From assembly GCF_001570725.1 (NCBI RefSeq), contig NZ_BCNV01000001.1, positions 1,054,001 to 1,118,000 on the forward strand: 64,000 bases of DNA. Direction: 5' to 3'. This stretch comes from Paenibacillus amylolyticus. Lineage in GTDB: Bacteria; Bacillota; Bacilli; Paenibacillales; Paenibacillaceae. The position numbers were made by a program, and so were the translations under genes. Positions 16,646 through 25,830 of the stretch are shown in pieces (the stretch's first letter is position 1; the number at the start of each line of letters is the position of its first letter). The notes under the pieces were generated by a model, which worked only from the letters and a program-made list of their open reading frames with translations, had not been told where the DNA came from and searched no databases.

Positions 16646-19600
16646 GAGCGATATTGAAAGCACGATGGTGGTTAATGGGGCTATGGGTTGTTGTAGCTGC
16701 CGTATTAATGTTTACCGCCCCTAACATGAGTGAACTGATTCGGGAGAAAGGACAGATTTCGGTTCCTGAAGGATACTCTTCGACCAAGGCATCAGCGATT
16801 TTGGATGAAGCTGCAGCACAAAAAGGAGAACAGCAGGGCAGCCAGATTGCCCTTGTATTCTATAATCCCGATGGTCTGGGTACCTCGGGGAAACAAGAGG
16901 CAGAGAAGGCCATTAAGCAATTGGAGGCCGATAAGGAGAAGCTCGGCATTCTGTCCATTCTGGAACCTTTCTCTCAGCCTGAATTGTCCGAGAAGATGAT
17001 CTCGGCTGACGGCAAAACGATTCTAACATCGCTATCCATTAATCAGGGCGATCGAACAGTCAAGGAAATGCGGGAAGACCTGAATGAGGCATTGAAGTCC
17101 GTCAATGTGGAGCATTACATAACCGGTAAAGGTCTGATTGACGAGGATACCATTGAAAGTTCCCAAGAGGGGCTCAAGAAATCGGAATATATTACAGTAG
17201 TCTTTATTTTACTCATTCTGTTCCTGGTATTCCGTTCGTTTGTAGCTCCGTTTGTACCACTGCTGACGGTAGGGATCAGTTACATTGTATCCCAACAGAT
17301 TGTTGCATTCCTGGTGGATGGGCTCGACTTCCCGATATCCACGTTTACCCAGATCTTTATGGTCGCTGTTATGTTCGGGATTGGTACAGATTACTGCATT
17401 CTGCTGATCAGTCGGTTCAAGGAAGAACTGGCTCATCATGAGAATACGTGGGATGCTATCATTGCTACCTATCGTACTGCCGGTAAAACGGTACTCTTCT
17501 CCGCACTTGCCGTGCTGGTTGGATTCATTGCGATCGGTTTTGCCCAGTTTATTTTATACCGCTCTGCGGTTGCTGTGGCTGTTGGTATTGCAGTTATGAT
17601 GCTTGCACTGGGAACTATTGTACCGTTCTTTATGGCTGTGCTTGGCAAAAAAATGTTCTGGCCATCGAAAGGTTCACTGGAACATGCCGAGAGCAAGATT
17701 TATGGTGCAGCTGGTCGCTTCTCGCTGAAACGTCCATGGGCTGCGCTGCTCATCGTGGCAGCTGTCTGTGTTCCACTTCTGGCAACCTACGATGGCAAAC
17801 TGTCGTTCAACAGTCTGGATGAAATTGGGGAGAAATATGATTCAGTAAAAGCATTCAATATTATCTCCGACAGCTTCGGTCCGGGGGAATCACTTCCAAG
17901 TCAGATCGTCATTCAGAACGATGAAGCGATGGATAATGCGAAGTATATGGCCGTTGCTGAGAAAATTAGCCGGGAAGTAGAGAAAGTACCTGGGATCTCA
18001 GGTGTCCGCAGTATGACACGACCTACGGGTGATGAGATCAAAGATTTTGAAGTTACACAGCAAGTGGGAACATTATCGGATGGACTGGGAGAAGGCAAGA
18101 CGGGTCTGGACAAAATCCGTGATGGTCTGAGTGAAGCCAGCAGTCAACTAAGTAAAAATGAACCACAGTTAAAAGAAGCTGCTGATGGAGCAGGTGAACT
18201 GACCAAAGGAACCACCCAGTTGCAATCGGGTATCACGCAACTCAGTGAGGGGCTTGGACAGATTGAAAAAGGTATCCGGGATGGTTCCGCAGGTGCGGGT
18301 GATTTGAAAGCAGGACTTCAGCAAGCCAAAACGAGCGCAGATCAACTCGCGCAGGCGAACAATCAGTTGCTTGAAGCCTATCGTCAGGCAGGAGCAGGAG
18401 TCGCTGCACTGGGCGATGGAACCCGAGAACTGGAGCAACAGCTGAACGGGGTTTCAACGGCTTTAACCAGTCTGTCTGAATCTTTCACAGCACTCGAAGA
18501 GCGTTATCCTGAGTTGCAGCAGGATGCGGACTACCAGCGTATCAAAGGTACGATTGGTGAAACAGGTTCGGGTACAGCGCAGCTCGCTCAAGGTTTGGGT
18601 CAGATTAAGACCAAGCTTGGAGAAGCCGCTGCTGGAATTAATCAGGCCAATGAAGGCTTTGCCTCCGCAGCAGCCGGACAGAAGGCTCTTGCCGATGGTC
18701 TAAGCCAGATTGTAACGGGAATCAGTCAGCTTGAGACAGGTCTGAAACAGGCCGCTGATGGTCAAGGAAAAGTGATTAAGGAGATACCTTCCATCCAGAA
18801 CGGGCTTGGTCAGCTTCAAGGTGGACAGGAGAAAATCCAGCAAGGCTTCTCGGATCTGAGTGGTCAGCTGACACAATTAACAGATGGCCTGAATCAAAGT
18901 GTCGATGGTATTAAACAGGTATCCGGTGGACTGGATTCAGCGCAGGACTACCTGACGCAATTACAAAATTCACCGGATTCCGATCTGGCAGGCTGGTACG
19001 TTCCTGAAGAAGCCCTGAACAGCAAAGACTTCACACAGGTATTTGATACGTATCTGTCCCAAGACCGGAAGACGATGACGATTGATGTTATTTTCGCCGA
19101 AAATCCATACGGAACAGAAGCCATTGATCGTGTTCCTGACATTGAGGCGGCAGTACATCGTGCGGTACAGGGCAGTACGCTTGAAAAAGCCGATATTGCC
19201 GTAGGTGGGGTTACCAGTACGTTTGCAGATCTGCAGGAGATCTCAAATAACGACTATACACGTACTGTAATGCTGATGCTGGCGGGCACATTTATTATTC
19301 TGGTCGTGCTGCTTCGTTCCGTGATTATGCCATTGTATCTGATCGTTTCCTTATTACTGGCTTATTTCACATCGATGGCGGTAACCGAAGTGGTGTTTGT
19401 TAATATTCTCGGATTCGCAGGCATTAGCTGGGTTACTCCGTTCTTCGGATTTGTCATGCTAATTGCACTGGGTGTGGATTATAGCATCTTCCTGATGGAC
19501 CGTTTCAATGAGAACAAAGGCATGAAGGTACAGGATGCGATGTTGTACGCCATGAAGAACATGGGAACCGTAATTCTATCCGCAGCCGTCATTCTGAGCG

Positions 19601-19809
19601 GTACATTTGCTGCCATGTATCCATCCGGTGTTCTCTCGATGATGCAGATTGCCACAGTAGTCCTTAGCGGACTGGTCTTGTACTCTCTGTTGTTCCTGCC
19701 ATTCTTCGTCCCAGTGATGGTGAAGATGTTTGGCCGGGCCAACTGGTGGCCGTTCCCTAACAAGGAACAGGCGGATTCCGTTGATTCGGATCGGACCATA
19801 GGTATGTAA
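16642..19809 (+). CDS. MMPL/RND-family exporter with internal L-x-x-G coiled-coil repeats
   Basis: 1055 aa. One membrane segment (about 8-25) precedes an extracellular domain (about 35-175). Five more span about 180-355, with the GTDYCILLISRF motif. A second membrane anchor (about 370-388) and a large extracellular region (390-870) follow, then five closing segments with ALGVDYSIFLMDRF. The two halves show the internal duplication of RND/MMPL transporters. The second extracellular region contains many heptads with L-x-x-G spacing (ELTKGTTQLQSGITQLSEGL), as in YhgE/Pip-type proteins. It probably uses the proton gradient to export lipids or amphiphilic compounds. It is coupled to the MarR gene upstream. 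Confidence 0.92.
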   Translation: MRAILKARWWLMGLWVVVAAVLMFTAPNMSELIREKGQISVPEGYSSTKASAILDEAAAQKGEQQGSQIALVFYNPDGLGTSGKQEAEKAIKQLEADKEKLGILSILEPFSQPELSEKMISADGKTILTSLSINQGDRTVKEMREDLNEALKSVNVEHYITGKGLIDEDTIESSQEGLKKSEYITVVFILLILFLVFRSFVAPFVPLLTVGISYIVSQQIVAFLVDGLDFPISTFTQIFMVAVMFGIGTDYCILLISRFKEELAHHENTWDAIIATYRTAGKTVLFSALAVLVGFIAIGFAQFILYRSAVAVAVGIAVMMLALGTIVPFFMAVLGKKMFWPSKGSLEHAESKIYGAAGRFSLKRPWAALLIVAAVCVPLLATYDGKLSFNSLDEIGEKYDSVKAFNIISDSFGPGESLPSQIVIQNDEAMDNAKYMAVAEKISREVEKVPGISGVRSMTRPTGDEIKDFEVTQQVGTLSDGLGEGKTGLDKIRDGLSEASSQLSKNEPQLKEAADGAGELTKGTTQLQSGITQLSEGLGQIEKGIRDGSAGAGDLKAGLQQAKTSADQLAQANNQLLEAYRQAGAGVAALGDGTRELEQQLNGVSTALTSLSESFTALEERYPELQQDADYQRIKGTIGETGSGTAQLAQGLGQIKTKLGEAAAGINQANEGFASAAAGQKALADGLSQIVTGISQLETGLKQAADGQGKVIKEIPSIQNGLGQLQGGQEKIQQGFSDLSGQLTQLTDGLNQSVDGIKQVSGGLDSAQDYLTQLQNSPDSDLAGWYVPEEALNSKDFTQVFDTYLSQDRKTMTIDVIFAENPYGTEAIDRVPDIEAAVHRAVQGSTLEKADIAVGGVTSTFADLQEISNNDYTRTVMLMLAGTFIILVVLLRSVIMPLYLIVSLLLAYFTSMAVTEVVFVNILGFAGISWVTPFFGFVMLIALGVDYSIFLMDRFNENKGMKVQDAMLYAMKNMGTVILSAAVILSGTFAAMYPSGVLSMMQIATVVLSGLVLYSLLFLPFFVPVMVKMFGRANWWPFPNKEQADSVDSDRTIGM

Positions 19810-19827
19810 TGCATTGCAATGGATTAG

Positions 19828-19863
19828 GCTCTGCCGCGTTATGCGGCAGGGCTTTTTCTTTTT
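19828..19863 (+). terminator. Rho-independent terminator after the MMPL gene
   Basis: GCTCTGCCGC (19828-19837) pairs with GCGGCAGGGC (19843-19852) and a T-rich tract follows. Confidence 0.85.
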
Positions 19864-20009
19864 TTTACCTCAACAGAAGAAGCACGGTCTTGTGCAAAAG
19901 AAAGGTGCATGCCTAAGGACACCATCCCGCGCCTTGGCTTGCCGCTCATCATAAGATATAGAGCAGTTCATTATTGTTCAGAGAAATCACAGCAGAGAGG
20001 GGCGACGGG

Positions 20010-20636
20010 ATGGTATATCGATATGTGGCTATAGGAGATTCATTAACGGTAGGTACAGGAGCGTTGCTGGGCACCGGCTTTGTTCCTTTATATCGGCGAA
20101 TGGCGGAAATGAATGTTCGTACGTTTGTATCCATGGAAAATATGGGCGTGAATGGACTGACGTCGGGGGAAATGTTGCAGATGATCTCTTCGCATCCCCG
20201 AGTGCGGCAATCGCTCCGTGAAGCGGATATCATTACCATATCCATTGGCGGAAATGATTTGATTCGTACGTTTAAAGCAAGTAATGGCATTCCAAATGCC
20301 AGCAAAATGACACAGGTGCTCGGAGAAACCCGTAGTAATGTATCCCAGATCATGCGGCACATTCGGCAGTTAAAGGGCAACAGTGAGTATATGGTCCGAT
20401 CCATCGGATTGTACAACCCGTATCCACAAGCGACGGAAGCTGCGTACTGGGTGCGCCAATATAATTCGTTTCTGAATGGAGCGGGATCAGGCAACTATGC
20501 GTGTGCTCAAGTCTATGACAGGTTTGAGGGCCGTGAACGTGAACTGTTGTTCTGGGACAGAGTGCATCCCAATGCAAGAGGGTATCGTGTCATTGCAGAG
20601 CAGCTTAATCGGACCGGATACTATCCATTCTCTTGA
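20010..20636 (+). CDS. SGNH/GDSL-type esterase (spore germination-lipase-like)
   Basis: 208 aa. Block I is AIGDSLTVGTGALLGTGF (nucleophile Ser), the Gly block is NMGVNGLTSGEML, the Asn block is SIGGNDL and the catalytic Asp-x-x-His is WDRVHPNARG. No signal peptide is present, so it is probably cytosolic or released on lysis. I chose the ATG at 20010, with AGAGAGGGG 7 bases upstream; the ATG at 19974 lacks a site. It resembles YpmR/LipC-type GDSL lipases of bacilli; LipC is a spore-coat phospholipase, but that equivalence is unproven here. Confidence 0.85.
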   Translation: MVYRYVAIGDSLTVGTGALLGTGFVPLYRRMAEMNVRTFVSMENMGVNGLTSGEMLQMISSHPRVRQSLREADIITISIGGNDLIRTFKASNGIPNASKMTQVLGETRSNVSQIMRHIRQLKGNSEYMVRSIGLYNPYPQATEAAYWVRQYNSFLNGAGSGNYACAQVYDRFEGRERELLFWDRVHPNARGYRVIAEQLNRTGYYPFS

Positions 20637-20725
20637 TCACTTTGGAACAGAACTAGACCGAGTGATGGACTTCCTTTAAGATAATTAGAGGACAGTTCCA
20701 TTATGTGAGATAAAGGGGTTAATAT

Positions 20726-21787
20726 TTGGTGCAAAACATCGATTCCGGTTCCCTCCATCATTCAGAGCAGCAGCGCATATCCGAAGTGTTGGCCTTATAT
20801 GGTTTCACATCGGACTGGAAAGGTGAGCGTGGAAAGGGTGGGATGAATAATTCTACCTACATGCTCCATGTAGACGGGGCTAATTACGTCATGAGACAAT
20901 ATGAAACACATAATGATTCGATGAAAATCGCCTTTGAACACGAGGTGCTGGAAGCCCTCCAACGTTCGAACTTTAAGCTTGATACACCTTCACCTGTAGG
21001 ACGGTTATCTAGTGAGGGAGGTACATTCCTTGCTGTAAAAGAAAACCTCACAGGTCACACCAAAATCGTGACTTTGTTTCATTATCGGGAAGGCGTCAAT
21101 CCCATCTGGCATACACCAGATCAATTGATAGGGCTCGGTAAAGCGGCGGGGGCCCTGTCTTCTGTTATGGCTACGCTGGATATACCACTTGAACCTGTGT
21201 ATCCACCATACTATCGAATTCAGGATGCGTATCCGCTCTGTTCACCAGAACGATTATTACAGCTATGCACATCACCACCGGAGCAATTGGTCGCATGCTC
21301 GAATGAACTGAAGCAGTTGAGGCATGTGCTGCCAGAACTGTTTGAAGCCCTGCGGGGTATGGAACAGTTGCCGCATCAATTGGTTCATGGGGATGTGAAT
21401 GCCTCGAATGTGTTGGCAGATCAGCAGGGTGAAATCTGTGCCATTTTGGATTTTGAATTTGCGACATGGGATTTGCGGGTAATGGAGCTGGCTGTTCCGA
21501 TGTCTGACCTCCTTACCATGGACAAGAGTGAAGATTGGATGTGGCAGGCACAGGAGGGACTGATCAGGGGATTTCGGGAACAGGTCAGCCTGAAACCGGA
21601 AGAGTTGCTGGCCATACCTCAATTGATTTTGCTGCGCAGTCTGGATGTGGTCTTGCATTTCATCAGTCGCATGTTCGAGGGTACAGATGAGCCGGAAGTG
21701 GCTGTGGATCAGATTGTGAAGCTCAAACAGCGGATCGACTGGATGCGTCATCATGAAGAACAACTGCGTGAGATATTGGTGTATTAA
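20726..21787 (+). CDS. Aminoglycoside phosphotransferase-fold kinase (homoserine/choline kinase-like)
   Basis: 353 aa. The kinase core is visible: KGGMNNSTYMLHVDG (nucleotide loop), YVMRQYE (ATP Lys replaced by Arg in this stretch), the catalytic loop LVHGDVNASNVLAD and the metal-binding ILDFEFATWDLRVMELA. These are APH-family hallmarks (HGDxxxxN and DFE). In Firmicutes such proteins include ThrB2-type homoserine kinases and spore-coat CotS-like kinases; the substrate is not clear. The start is TTG 20726 or the adjacent GTG 20729 after AAAGGGG. A long hairpin terminator follows. Confidence 0.82.
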   Translation: MVQNIDSGSLHHSEQQRISEVLALYGFTSDWKGERGKGGMNNSTYMLHVDGANYVMRQYETHNDSMKIAFEHEVLEALQRSNFKLDTPSPVGRLSSEGGTFLAVKENLTGHTKIVTLFHYREGVNPIWHTPDQLIGLGKAAGALSSVMATLDIPLEPVYPPYYRIQDAYPLCSPERLLQLCTSPPEQLVACSNELKQLRHVLPELFEALRGMEQLPHQLVHGDVNASNVLADQQGEICAILDFEFATWDLRVMELAVPMSDLLTMDKSEDWMWQAQEGLIRGFREQVSLKPEELLAIPQLILLRSLDVVLHFISRMFEGTDEPEVAVDQIVKLKQRIDWMRHHEEQLREILVY

Positions 21788-21800
21788 TATCGTTGCTATT

Positions 21801-21858
21801 AATAAAGTGCACTGTTTCTGCTCAAACGAGGGCAGAGATCAGTGCACTTTATTGGTTA
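21801..21858. terminator. Long hairpin, probable bidirectional terminator
   Basis: AATAAAGTGCACTG (21801-21814) pairs perfectly with CAGTGCACTTTATT (21840-21853), and TCTGC/GCAGA extends the stem. It separates converging genes. Confidence 0.75.
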
Positions 21859-21899
21859 GAAGAGTGATAAACGCGTGTTATTGCGTGAATCAAACGAGA

Positions 21900-22577
21900 T
21901 TACAATCCACGCTTACGGAACCAACTGCGGACAGCCCAACGGCGCTCCTGACGTTTCTTGTATTTGGGCAATGAACGGTACACGTTCAAGGATTGCTCGT
22001 AAGCCTGCTTCGCATCTGCATTGCGTCCGAGGGAACGATGAACTGAGCCGAGCAGATAATAAGCTTCACTGGATGAGGAATGAATTTCCTGAAACTGATG
22101 CACATAATCCAGCGCTTTGTCCTCATGCGTATCTTTAAAGGCTCCAGCAAGGGTGAGATACGGACGTCCATACTTGACTCTGGGGTTGATCTCGAGGGCT
22201 TGCAGAATATGACGTTCGCCTTTTTCGATGTTGCCCAAATGAAGCTCAGTCGTCCCTAATGCCTCCCAATACTCAGCTGATTGCTCATAGGGGCGTTCCA
22301 GTTCAAGCAATAACGCATGTGCCTCGCTGTAACGTTTGCGCTCAATCAGCAGGCGAGCCAATTCCAGTTTGGAAGAAACTTCATTGGGACTCATGGCAAG
22401 CTGTTGGCGAAGCCGGGAGATGTTACGCATACGCTTGAGGGGTTTCGTGAAGCTTGGGAATACGCCAACATAGCGACGATCTAGGAAGTATAGTATTACG
22501 AGTAAAATCAGAATGGCAATGAACGGATTACCTATAATCCGCCATAGAAGGCCAAAGATAAGAAATTTAATAAGCAC
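21900..22577 (-). CDS. Membrane-anchored TPR protein
   Basis: 225 aa. Two N-terminal hydrophobic stretches (about 3-31) are followed by a basic linker and tetratricopeptide-like repeats from about residue 65 (NEVSSKLELARLLIERKRYSEAH, AEYWEALGTTELHLGNIEKGE, SEAYYLLGSVHRSLGRNADAK). The C-terminus is very basic (KKRQERRWAVRSWFRKRGL), which suggests contact with RNA, DNA or the membrane surface. The GTG start at 22577 follows TGGAG. It lies 14 bp after the Tet(M)-like gene and is almost certainly cotranscribed with it. TPRs mediate protein contacts; the partner is unknown. Confidence 0.78.
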   Translation of the reverse strand: MLIKFLIFGLLWRIIGNPFIAILILLVILYFLDRRYVGVFPSFTKPLKRMRNISRLRQQLAMSPNEVSSKLELARLLIERKRYSEAHALLLELERPYEQSAEYWEALGTTELHLGNIEKGERHILQALEINPRVKYGRPYLTLAGAFKDTHEDKALDYVHQFQEIHSSSSEAYYLLGSVHRSLGRNADAKQAYEQSLNVYRSLPKYKKRQERRWAVRSWFRKRGL

Positions 22578-22591
22578 AAAGTCAACTCCAT

Positions 22592-24580
22592 TTATGATGT
22601 AATCGCGTTTCGTACACTTAAAATATACTTCGATTGATCCAGCGGGTTAACCCCTCTGCGTTTGCGAGTATGAGTCACATCTGCAGGACATTCCTGATAT
22701 CCGGCAAATGAAGTCGTGAGCACCCCGCGGCCACTTGTCTCGGAACGCAGTTTCACCGGATAATCCATTGAGGTGGCAAGAGGCATAACTCCTTCAATAA
22801 TACAACGTCCGCTACCAATGACGGGGGCTTCGAAGGTTGCACGCATATATACCAGATCGCTGAGGGCTTTTCCGCCATATTCTTCCGGGACCGTCAGTCT
22901 GAACTGAAGGAGGGGTTCTAACAAAGTGGTACCTGTTCTCGCCAATCCATCCATGATTCCCATCGGCGTGGCTACGACAAAATCAAGCGGATGGGTATGC
23001 CAGACATGATGTTCCCCTTCCACCAGCGTGATTCGCAGATCGGTTACTTCCCAACCGAGCATGCCTTGAGACAGTGCTTCGGGAATCCGCCGTTCGACTT
23101 CATTCTGATAACGTAGCAGCAGATCATCTGTCCTTACGGTTGAGGTATAGATCAGACCGCTTCCACGAGGCAAAGGTTCAATTCTGAAGCGTAGGATGGC
23201 CCAGCAGGGCTTAGGCATCGTGTAGGCAATATAACCTTCTCCTGCTGCACGTGGCGTTTCCTTATAGATGACGGATGGCGGGTCGAATACGACATCCAGT
23301 CCGAAACGACTCATTAACAAGCTGGATAAAATCTCAAGCTGAATAGTTCCCATAACCTTGAGATGCAGCTCTCGTTCCTCCGGCAACCATTGCAGATCAA
23401 GCAAGGGGTCTTCGTCCGTCAACTCCTGTAATGCAGCCACAAGATCGGGGTAACGTGCCGGGTCCTTGCCATGTACTTGTACGGTCAGCAAAGGCACAGC
23501 CATCTGTGGCAGTGGAGGTACACCCTCAGGATTGCCGATAATGTCACCCACATGGGTGTCACTTAGTCCGTACAGCGTAGCGATCTGCCCCGCGTGAACG
23601 GCACCGGTATCTGCCCATTTCCGTCCATCCATGCGGCGAATCTGCGTTATTTTCTCCTCAAGCTCCCGCGTCGAATTATAGATGGTATCCCGGTTGTGGA
23701 GACTACCACCATACATGCGGACGTAGGCCGTGCGTCCCATCGTGCGGTCACGTTCAATCTTGAACACAACACCCGATACGGGAGAATCCACTGGCTGTGC
23801 AGGTGGAGGCAGAAATGCAAGGACTGCATCCAGCAATGCCGTGACGCCAATTCCTTTGCCGGAAGCACCGTAACAGACAGGGAACATCTCACCTTTATGC
23901 ACATACCGCAGGAATGCTTCATTTAGATCCTTTTGGGATAACGCAGTCTCTTGAATGTAGGCTTCCATAACTTTTTCGTCCAGCTCGGCAAGTATCTCGA
24001 ACAGACCTGGAATGGAAGGTGTACCACCGGACAGCGTATCTTGATTCTCATTCCATAGGGAGTCGATGCCATGAAATGACTCTTCATGAAGTTGATACGT
24101 TTGGATTTCGCAAGCGAAGGGAGACAGGGTGGAACGAATCTGCTCCATTACTGCTGGTGCAGACGCGCCAATCCGATCCATTTTATTGATATAGATGATG
24201 GTAGGAATGCGAAGTGAACGAAGGGCATGCCAGATGGCTTCACTTTGGGACTGAATCCCCTCCACTGCTGATAGAATCAGAATAGCGCCATCCATTACGC
24301 GCAGTGTTCGCTCTACTTCGGAGCTGAAATCAATATGCCCAGGCGTATCAATAAGGTCAATGATGGTGTTCTTCCAGATCAGAGAGGTCATAGCTGCTTG
24401 AACGGATATGCCACGTTCTTTCTCAATGTCCAGCGAGTCTGTGGCTGTTGTTCCGTCATCCACGCGTCCCGGACTGCGGACGACACCACTTTCATATAAC
24501 ATATGCTCGGTGGTAGTTGTTTTGCCCGCATCCACATGGGCGAAGATGCCGATATTCCTGCGATTCAATTCGTTTAACAT
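22592..24580 (-). CDS. Tet(M)-type ribosomal-protection GTPase homologue
   Basis: 662 aa, close to Tet(M) (639 aa). The EF-G-like GTPase domain has G1 AHVDAGKTTTTE, the switch region ERGISVQAAMTSL, G3 DTPGHIDF and G4 NKMD. It continues into domain II (GVVFKIERDRTMGRTAYVRMYGG) and domains III-V, as in Tet(M), Tet(T) and OtrA. Family proteins bind the ribosome and release tetracycline with GTP hydrolysis; chromosomal homologues need not confer resistance. No conjugative element or leader-attenuator like that of Tn916 tet(M) is seen. It heads a two-gene unit with a TPR protein. Confidence 0.88.
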   Translation of the reverse strand: MLNELNRRNIGIFAHVDAGKTTTTEHMLYESGVVRSPGRVDDGTTATDSLDIEKERGISVQAAMTSLIWKNTIIDLIDTPGHIDFSSEVERTLRVMDGAILILSAVEGIQSQSEAIWHALRSLRIPTIIYINKMDRIGASAPAVMEQIRSTLSPFACEIQTYQLHEESFHGIDSLWNENQDTLSGGTPSIPGLFEILAELDEKVMEAYIQETALSQKDLNEAFLRYVHKGEMFPVCYGASGKGIGVTALLDAVLAFLPPPAQPVDSPVSGVVFKIERDRTMGRTAYVRMYGGSLHNRDTIYNSTRELEEKITQIRRMDGRKWADTGAVHAGQIATLYGLSDTHVGDIIGNPEGVPPLPQMAVPLLTVQVHGKDPARYPDLVAALQELTDEDPLLDLQWLPEERELHLKVMGTIQLEILSSLLMSRFGLDVVFDPPSVIYKETPRAAGEGYIAYTMPKPCWAILRFRIEPLPRGSGLIYTSTVRTDDLLLRYQNEVERRIPEALSQGMLGWEVTDLRITLVEGEHHVWHTHPLDFVVATPMGIMDGLARTGTTLLEPLLQFRLTVPEEYGGKALSDLVYMRATFEAPVIGSGRCIIEGVMPLATSMDYPVKLRSETSGRGVLTTSFAGYQECPADVTHTRKRRGVNPLDQSKYILSVRNAITS

Positions 24581-24686
24581 GGAATGTTAAGCTCCTCTGA
24601 CAACGGAATGCAATGTTTCCGACAATTAATAATCCAGATTATCATACCACATCTTCCATATGGAAGAATATGTGGATATATATGAT

Positions 24687-24729
24687 TAGGGCGTGTCTGA
24701 AAACTTGCGGAGTTTTCAGACACGCCCTA
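24687..24729. repeat. Perfect 19-bp inverted repeat without T tract
   Basis: TAGGGCGTGTCTGAAAACT (24687-24705), loop TGCGG, then the exact complement (24711-24729). It lies between the Tet(M)-like gene's promoter side and the 3' end of the AraC gene. The lack of a T run on either strand makes a simple terminator doubtful; it could be a transcript-end structure or a dispersed palindromic repeat. Confidence 0.7.
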
Positions 24730-24762
24730 GACCCGGCACCTATGTTCTGGGCTATTTCTATT

Positions 24763-25638
24763 TTAACGTGAACTGTTCATGGTTCTACGGTAGGCTGCGG
24801 GCGTTGTGCCGGTTAATTTTTTGAATTGACGGTAAAAGTGGGGCAGGCTGTCAAACCCGCAAGCATCAGCTACGGCTGCCATTGTCTCATCGCCTTGCAC
24901 CAGATGTTCTTTCGCCATAATGACCCTTCGCGCTAATGCGTAATCCGTCAGAGTCATGCCCGTGTATCGTTTGAAGGCACGGCTGAAATGAGCAGGGGAT
25001 ACAGAGGCGTACTGGGCCAGTTCATGCAGGGATAGGCCATTCCGAAGGTTATCGTCAATATGAGAGATCGTAGAAGAGAGCCACGAGGGACCGGGAGTAG
25101 ATTTACTCGGATTCGCAGGTCCCGAGGCTTCCAGACGTTCCAGAAAAATAAGCAATAGTTGCAGCCTTAACAGGGCCGCATGTGCACTCAGATGATGTCC
25201 GAGCTGAAATTCGGTCTGAATATCATCAATAAGGGCGGCCACCTGTGATTGCTCTTCTGTGTCCAGATGCCTCTTATACACCCGTTGTCTGCGACAACGT
25301 TCAAACAGACTCAGCAAGGAAGAAGCAGCTCCCCCGGCGGTCGATGCCAGCAATCCCGGGCTGAAGAACAAAGCGGAAGATGTGACAGGGTTGCCTGCAT
25401 CCGGCAAGGCGCGGTGAACCGTACTGCCTGGAATAATGAACAGATCTCCTTCCTGCATATCCTCAAGACCTGTATCAATAAAGATGCTGCCCTGACCACG
25501 ATATACATAGATAATCTCATGCCAATCGTGAAGGTGATCCGGCAATTCGTTCTGAGGGGATTTTGTATCGCTGTACACCAAGCGGAACGGAATACCGGAT
25601 TCTGCCTGAATAGTCGTACGAACAGGTGAACGCTCCAT
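24763..25638 (-). CDS. AraC-family regulator, divergent from uxaB-uxaA
   Basis: 291 aa. An N-terminal cupin (HLHDWHEIIYVYRGQGSIFI, with GDLFIIPGSTVHR) binds a small ligand. The C-terminal double helix-turn-helix begins LSLHELAQYASVSPAHFSRA and closes with GFDSLPHFYRQFKKLTGTTPA, the AraC signature. The ATG at 25638 follows AAAGGAG; in-frame starts upstream have no site. It is transcribed away from the uronate genes 192 bp to its right and is their likely activator, with a uronate or sugar as ligand. This is inferred from position. Confidence 0.9.
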   Translation of the reverse strand: MERSPVRTTIQAESGIPFRLVYSDTKSPQNELPDHLHDWHEIIYVYRGQGSIFIDTGLEDMQEGDLFIIPGSTVHRALPDAGNPVTSSALFFSPGLLASTAGGAASSLLSLFERCRRQRVYKRHLDTEEQSQVAALIDDIQTEFQLGHHLSAHAALLRLQLLLIFLERLEASGPANPSKSTPGPSWLSSTISHIDDNLRNGLSLHELAQYASVSPAHFSRAFKRYTGMTLTDYALARRVIMAKEHLVQGDETMAAVADACGFDSLPHFYRQFKKLTGTTPAAYRRTMNSSR

Positions 25639-25830
25639 AGAGACTCCTTTCCAAACCAGCGTCTTCAACGAGATGTTATAGCTAGTCATGAGAGAGTATA
25701 TTTACCGCAATATAAGCAATTTAATTTCCTTTTATTGATGATACAATGAATTTAAAGCGTTTACAATATAAGGGTGCTAAGCCTTTGGGCGGCATTCAGA
25801 GTGTACAAATAATCGATGAGGTGAGTGTCC

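Noticed and set aside
22592..24580. Acquired tetracycline-resistance element
   Set aside because: No integrase, transposase, leader attenuator or composition shift is present; the GTPase looks native.
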